Shown here: piece by piece, positions 14,216 through 17,263 of the stretch
How positions within the stretch are numbered: position 1 is the first letter of the stretch
Layout of the letters: every line of letters begins with the position of its first letter
Program-made: the position numbers and the translations under genes
The notes under the pieces: generated by a model
What the model saw: only the letters and a program-made list of their open reading frames with translations
Databases searched by the model: none
Told to the model about the DNA's origin: nothing
NCBI GenBank assembly: GCA_910585665.1
Contig: CAJUFI010000072.1
Location: forward strand, 4,811 to 22,073
Length of the DNA: 17,263 nucleotides
Direction: 5' to 3'
Source of the DNA: an uncultured Acetatifactor sp.
Lineage (GTDB): Bacteria; Bacillota; Clostridia; Lachnospirales; Lachnospiraceae

Positions 14216-15694
14216 ATGGAGTACGAAGTAATCAGGCAGCTGAAACAAAGCAAAAAGAGCACCGTGTCCCTGGTGCAGGAAAAAGGGGGAGGGCGGATGT
14301 TCGTCCGCAAGGTGCTGGCCGGGCGGCATCCGGTGTACCAAATGCTACAGAAGGATTCGCATCCCTGCCTGCCGAAGCTGTACGAGGTCGCCGCCTCTGA
14401 TGACTACATAACTGTAATAGAAGAGTATATAGAAGGACAGTCATGCGGCGCAGTGGAGCTGTCCGAGAGGCAGTTCCGGCAGATTGTCCGGGAGCTGTGC
14501 TCCGTTTTGGAGTTCCTGCACGGAAAAGGCATCATCCACCGGGACATCAAGCCCTCCAACATCCTATTGACGGCGGAAGGGCATGTGCGGCTTATCGACT
14601 TCGACGTCTCCCGCGTGCTCCATGAGGGGAAGGAGCAGGATACGGAGCTGCTGGGCACCAGAGGGTTCGCGCCGCCGGAACAGTACGGTTTTGCCCAGAC
14701 GGATGAACGGGCGGACATCTATGCCCTGGGCATGACGCTGGAGCAGCTGGCGCAGGGAAGGCGCTGGAGGACCCGCTATCAAAAAGTGATCCGGAAATGC
14801 AAGAGCCTGGATCCGGACAAGAGGTATCAGTCGGCAGGGCAGCTGAGGCATGCCTTCCTCCTCGCGGACAGGAGGGTTCTGTGCGGAGCGGCAGCGCTGG
14901 CGCTGGCGGCGCTTATGGGGCTTGGAGCGGCAGGGCTGCCTGCCCTGCGGGCCGGAGGGCAGGAGGAGGCCGGCCTCATGGTCCTGCCGGCACCGGGGAA
15001 TCCCCGCTGGGACGGGGAGACGGGCACTGTGACCTGGGATAAGGTGGAAGAAGCAGGGGAGGCGAACGAGGGCCGATATCAGATGCGGTTGTACAGAAGG
15101 GATACAGCGTCCGCGCCGGATGCGGAGGAGGGAGGCTGGTATCACGAGGAATGCGTAAGGTTTGGCGGCGCCGCCAGGCTGCGGGAAGTCCTGGACTGGA
15201 ATGTCACGCCCTGCCTGGAGGAGAACGGGTTCTATTATTTTACGGTGTCGGCTATGGGGGACGGCGTTCGGTATGCGGACAGTCCTTTTGTGGTGTCGGA
15301 CATGTTCGAGTATACCGGGGAATCGGCTCCTCCGCTGGCTGTCCCCACAGGGCTAGAGTGGAGGATGTATGAAATTGAAGACAGAAAGTGTTATTATGCC
15401 GTATGGGACAATCTTGGCGATTATGAGGACGGAGATTTCTTCAATGTGACCGTTTACGACCAGACAGGCGCTTATGTGTTGAACAATACTTGGTCAAAAC
15501 GCATGATTGTGGAGGACGGACGCGGCGGGGTTTCCGTCCAGGCGCAGTATCTGATAGCGGAGCCGGGCAGTAAATATCGGTTTACCGTCCAGGTATATTC
15601 GTCACGGCCGAACGAGCGCTCTTCAAGCCCCATGCCGGAGCCCACACCGGAGGAATATTACAGCCCATGGCTGGACATGTGGCCGAGAGAATGA
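14216..15694 (+). CDS. Membrane receptor-like serine/threonine protein kinase
   Basis: A 492-residue eukaryotic-like kinase, the only full-length copy here. Kinase domain about 1-215: lysine region RMFVRKVL (27-34), catalytic loop HRDIKPSN (108-115), DFD in place of DFG (128-130), APPE (152-155), D167 in ADIYALG and R203 near the end. The nucleotide loop (QSKKSTVSLV, 11-20) lacks the usual glycines. One transmembrane helix follows (about 221-245). The outer part (about 250-492) reads as two fibronectin-III-like or related beta-rich units, with repeated 'W(N/D)' and 'YYFTVSAMGDGV' type strands, ending in a Pro/Glu/Tyr tail. It probably senses an external or wall signal. Its ribosome site is odd: GGAG ends one base before the ATG. 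Confidence 0.85.
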   Translation: MEYEVIRQLKQSKKSTVSLVQEKGGGRMFVRKVLAGRHPVYQMLQKDSHPCLPKLYEVAASDDYITVIEEYIEGQSCGAVELSERQFRQIVRELCSVLEFLHGKGIIHRDIKPSNILLTAEGHVRLIDFDVSRVLHEGKEQDTELLGTRGFAPPEQYGFAQTDERADIYALGMTLEQLAQGRRWRTRYQKVIRKCKSLDPDKRYQSAGQLRHAFLLADRRVLCGAAALALAALMGLGAAGLPALRAGGQEEAGLMVLPAPGNPRWDGETGTVTWDKVEEAGEANEGRYQMRLYRRDTASAPDAEEGGWYHEECVRFGGAARLREVLDWNVTPCLEENGFYYFTVSAMGDGVRYADSPFVVSDMFEYTGESAPPLAVPTGLEWRMYEIEDRKCYYAVWDNLGDYEDGDFFNVTVYDQTGAYVLNNTWSKRMIVEDGRGGVSVQAQYLIAEPGSKYRFTVQVYSSRPNERSSSPMPEPTPEEYYSPWLDMWPRE

Positions 15695-15754
15695 AGCTCA
15701 TAGGCCTGGCGGCTTGCTGTATTTCCGAGGGCCGTGCATAGGGGATAAAGGAGA

Positions 15755-16552
15755 ATGGAGTACGAAGTAATCAGGTAGCTGAAACAAAGCAAAAAGAGCA
15801 CCGTGTCCCTGGTGCAGGAAAAAGGGGGAGGGCGGATGTTCGTCCGCAAGGTGCTGGCCGGGCGGCATCCGGTGTACCAAATGCTACAGAAGGATTCGCA
15901 TCCCTGCCTGCCCTGCGGGCCGGAGGGCAGAAGGAGGCCGGCCTCATGGTTCTGCCGGCACCGGGGAATCCCCACTGGGACGGGGAGACGGGCACCGCGG
16001 CTGGTATGAGGAGGAGGTCGTAAGGTATGGCGGCACCGGCAGTGACGTGGAAGTCATAACCTGGAACATTGTGCCGAAGCTGGAAGCCAACGGATACTAT
16101 TATTTCACGGTAGCGGCTGTGGGGGACGGTGTCCAATATGCGGACAGCCCCTATGTGGTGTCGGACGTGTTTGAATATACAGGCGAAGAAGCCCCGCCTC
16201 TGGCTGCCCCCACAGGCCTGGCCTGGAGGCTGTATGAAATCGACGATGCCCGGCGCTATTATGCCACATGGGACAATCTGGACGATTATGAAGACAATGA
16301 TTTCTTCAATGTGACTTTCTATGACCAGGCGGGTGATTATCTGATGAACAATACCTGGTCAAAACGTGAGATTGTGGAAAGGGGATATGGCGGGATTCCC
16401 ATTCGGGCGGAATTTTTGCCCAGGGAGGCGCGTGCCGTTTTACCGTCCAGGTATATTCCTCGCGGCCAAACCAGTACGCCTCAAGCCCTATGCCGGATCC
16501 CGCTCCGGAGGAATACTATAGCCCATGGCTGCAGATTCGGGCGGAAGAATGA
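15755..16552 (+). pseudogene. Decayed tandem copy of the receptor kinase
   Basis: Nearly identical to the intact copy from the leader (GGGGATAAAGGAGA) through codon 50, apart from CAG to TAG at 15776-15778 (Gln8 to stop). At the sequence CTGCCTGCC (15904-15912) it jumps from kinase residue 52 to the start of the ectodomain, removing what is 571 bp in the intact gene: most of the kinase domain and the transmembrane helix. A second deletion of about 105 bp occurs near 15995. The ectodomain then reads well (NGYYYFTVAAVGDGVQYADS, DVFEYTGEEAPPLAAPTGLA) but with clear divergence from copy one. Another frameshift near 16425 moves the tail (EEYYSPWLQIRAEE) to a different frame ending at 16552. Not functional as a kinase; a fragment starting near 16047 could be made. 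Confidence 0.88.
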
Positions 16553-16793
16553 AATCCGTGAGCCGGGCGGAGAATCCGGGGCGGAATCAGAGGGCTGAGT
16601 AAAAATTTACTGGAATTTCCGCTGACAGCATACCTAAAACAGTGCGAAATCTTTTACAATGCACATATGCGCTGTTTGAGTCCTGCACATGAACCGGGAG
16701 GAAGTGCCGTTTATATCGGGAAAAGGCACAGCCCGTCCGGAGAAAGGTGCGGATTCGCAGACATGTACAATCAGAAAGGAGCATTGTGAAGAG

Positions 16794-17263
16794 ATGAAGA
16801 AAAGGTTATTGAAAAGTCTCGGCATCTTTGTCCTGGCGGCTTTTGTGGGGCTGCAGGGCAGCGCCGGGACGGTGTGGGCCGCCGGGGCGATGGCGGCGGA
16901 CAGCGCAGGGGCGTTGTCAGGTGTCGTCGATGGCGGGGGAGATGCTGAGAGCGCCCTGAAGAGCGGGGGATTCGCGCTTGGGACGGATGCTGTCTTGCCA
17001 GGGGATGACGCTTCGACATCCGATGATGCCCAGGGCGGGGAAGCGGAGGACGGAGCGGCCGTGGACGAAGATGGTGCTGCGGACAATGAATCCGCGCCTG
17101 GAGGCGAAGGAGATGCATCCGGAAGTGAAGGAGACGCATCCGGAAGCGAAGGAGACGCATCCGGAAGCGAAGGAGACGCATCCGGAGGCGAAGGAGACGC
17201 ATCCGGAGGCGAAGGAGACGCATCCGGAAGCGAAGGAGACGCATCCGGAAGCGAAGGAGACGC
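16794..17263 (+). CDS. Secreted acidic repeat protein, incomplete at the window end
   Basis: ATG 16794 opens a frame with no stop to the window end. The start is a signal peptide: basic MKKRLLKSLG, hydrophobic core (IFVLAAFVGLQGSAG) and VWAAGA as a cleavage region. The mature part is rich in Gly, Asp, Glu, Ala and Ser, and from 17106 becomes heptapeptide repeats of the form EGDASGS or EGDASGG. AAGGAG lies 12 bases upstream, somewhat far. No in-frame alternative start is present. The visible 156 residues contain no catalytic domain; the repeats look like a flexible linker or stalk, with any functional domain beyond the window. The gap 16553-16793 holds no other gene I can support. Confidence 0.7.
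   Translation, partial: MKKRLLKSLGIFVLAAFVGLQGSAGTVWAAGAMAADSAGALSGVVDGGGDAESALKSGGFALGTDAVLPGDDASTSDDAQGGEAEDGAAVDEDGAADNESAPGGEGDASGSEGDASGSEGDASGSEGDASGGEGDASGGEGDASGSEGDASGSEGD
17106..17263 (+). repeat. 21-bp in-frame tandem repeat (EGDASG[S/G])
   Basis: Seven full units start at 17106, 17127, 17148, 17169, 17190, 17211 and 17232; an eighth is cut by the window edge. Units differ mainly at the seventh codon (AGT/AGC or GGC, Ser or Gly) and one GAT/GAC. The close identity points to recent expansion by slippage or recombination, and the count is likely to vary between strains. Confidence 0.92.

Noticed and set aside
16600..16793. Promoter for the repeat protein based on TACAAT near 16655
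   Set aside because: No acceptable -35 at 16-18 bases and too far from the start to be convincing.

Overview
The window looks like a chromosomal segment of a G+C-rich Firmicute, most likely a Lachnospiraceae-type clostridium. The grounds are strong AGGAGG ribosome binding sites, a PucR/CdaR-type regulator followed by ftsE, ftsX, an M23 murein hydrolase and an S41 protease, a YjfB-type motility protein, and receptor-like kinases with a small XRE regulator. The family assignment rests on protein resemblance and gene order recognised by eye; no search was run.

Layout. 1-810 is a decayed region: a 19-bp tandem repeat, a hairpin terminator, a possible frameshifted zinc-ribbon peptide and a broken DUF697-like remnant. 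811-4193 carries an apparently frameshifted CPBP intramembrane protease, an acyl-ACP thioesterase, a CvfB/YitL-type S1-domain protein and a 63-residue YjfB-like protein ending in a good terminator. 4223-9953 is the cell-wall block: regulator, FtsE, FtsX (overlapping by 11 bases), a secreted coiled-coil M23 hydrolase that FtsEX would be expected to control, and a membrane-anchored PDZ/S41 protease, closed by a bidirectional terminator.

9971-16552 is the accessory part. A minus-strand XRE regulator lies head-to-head with a broken receptor-kinase gene. That broken kinase runs in frame into an SGNH-type membrane protein, followed by an MBOAT acyltransferase and a second, internally deleted SGNH gene: an envelope-acylation cassette apparently inserted in or joined to a kinase remnant. 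An A+T-rich island with promoter-like elements, a hairpin and a 41-codon minus-strand frame follows. Then comes one full-length membrane kinase (cytoplasmic kinase domain, one transmembrane segment, repeated beta-rich ectodomain) and a decayed tandem copy of it. The window ends inside a secreted protein with 21-bp (heptapeptide) repeats.

The most interesting material is the kinase locus. It holds three related kinase copies in different states of decay. One 571-bp deletion maps exactly onto a 9-bp direct repeat. The two downstream copies are nearly identical at the 5' end but clearly diverged at the 3' end, and there is a kinase/acyltransferase-accessory chimera. I found no CRISPR array, tRNA, rRNA, intact transposase or phage gene.
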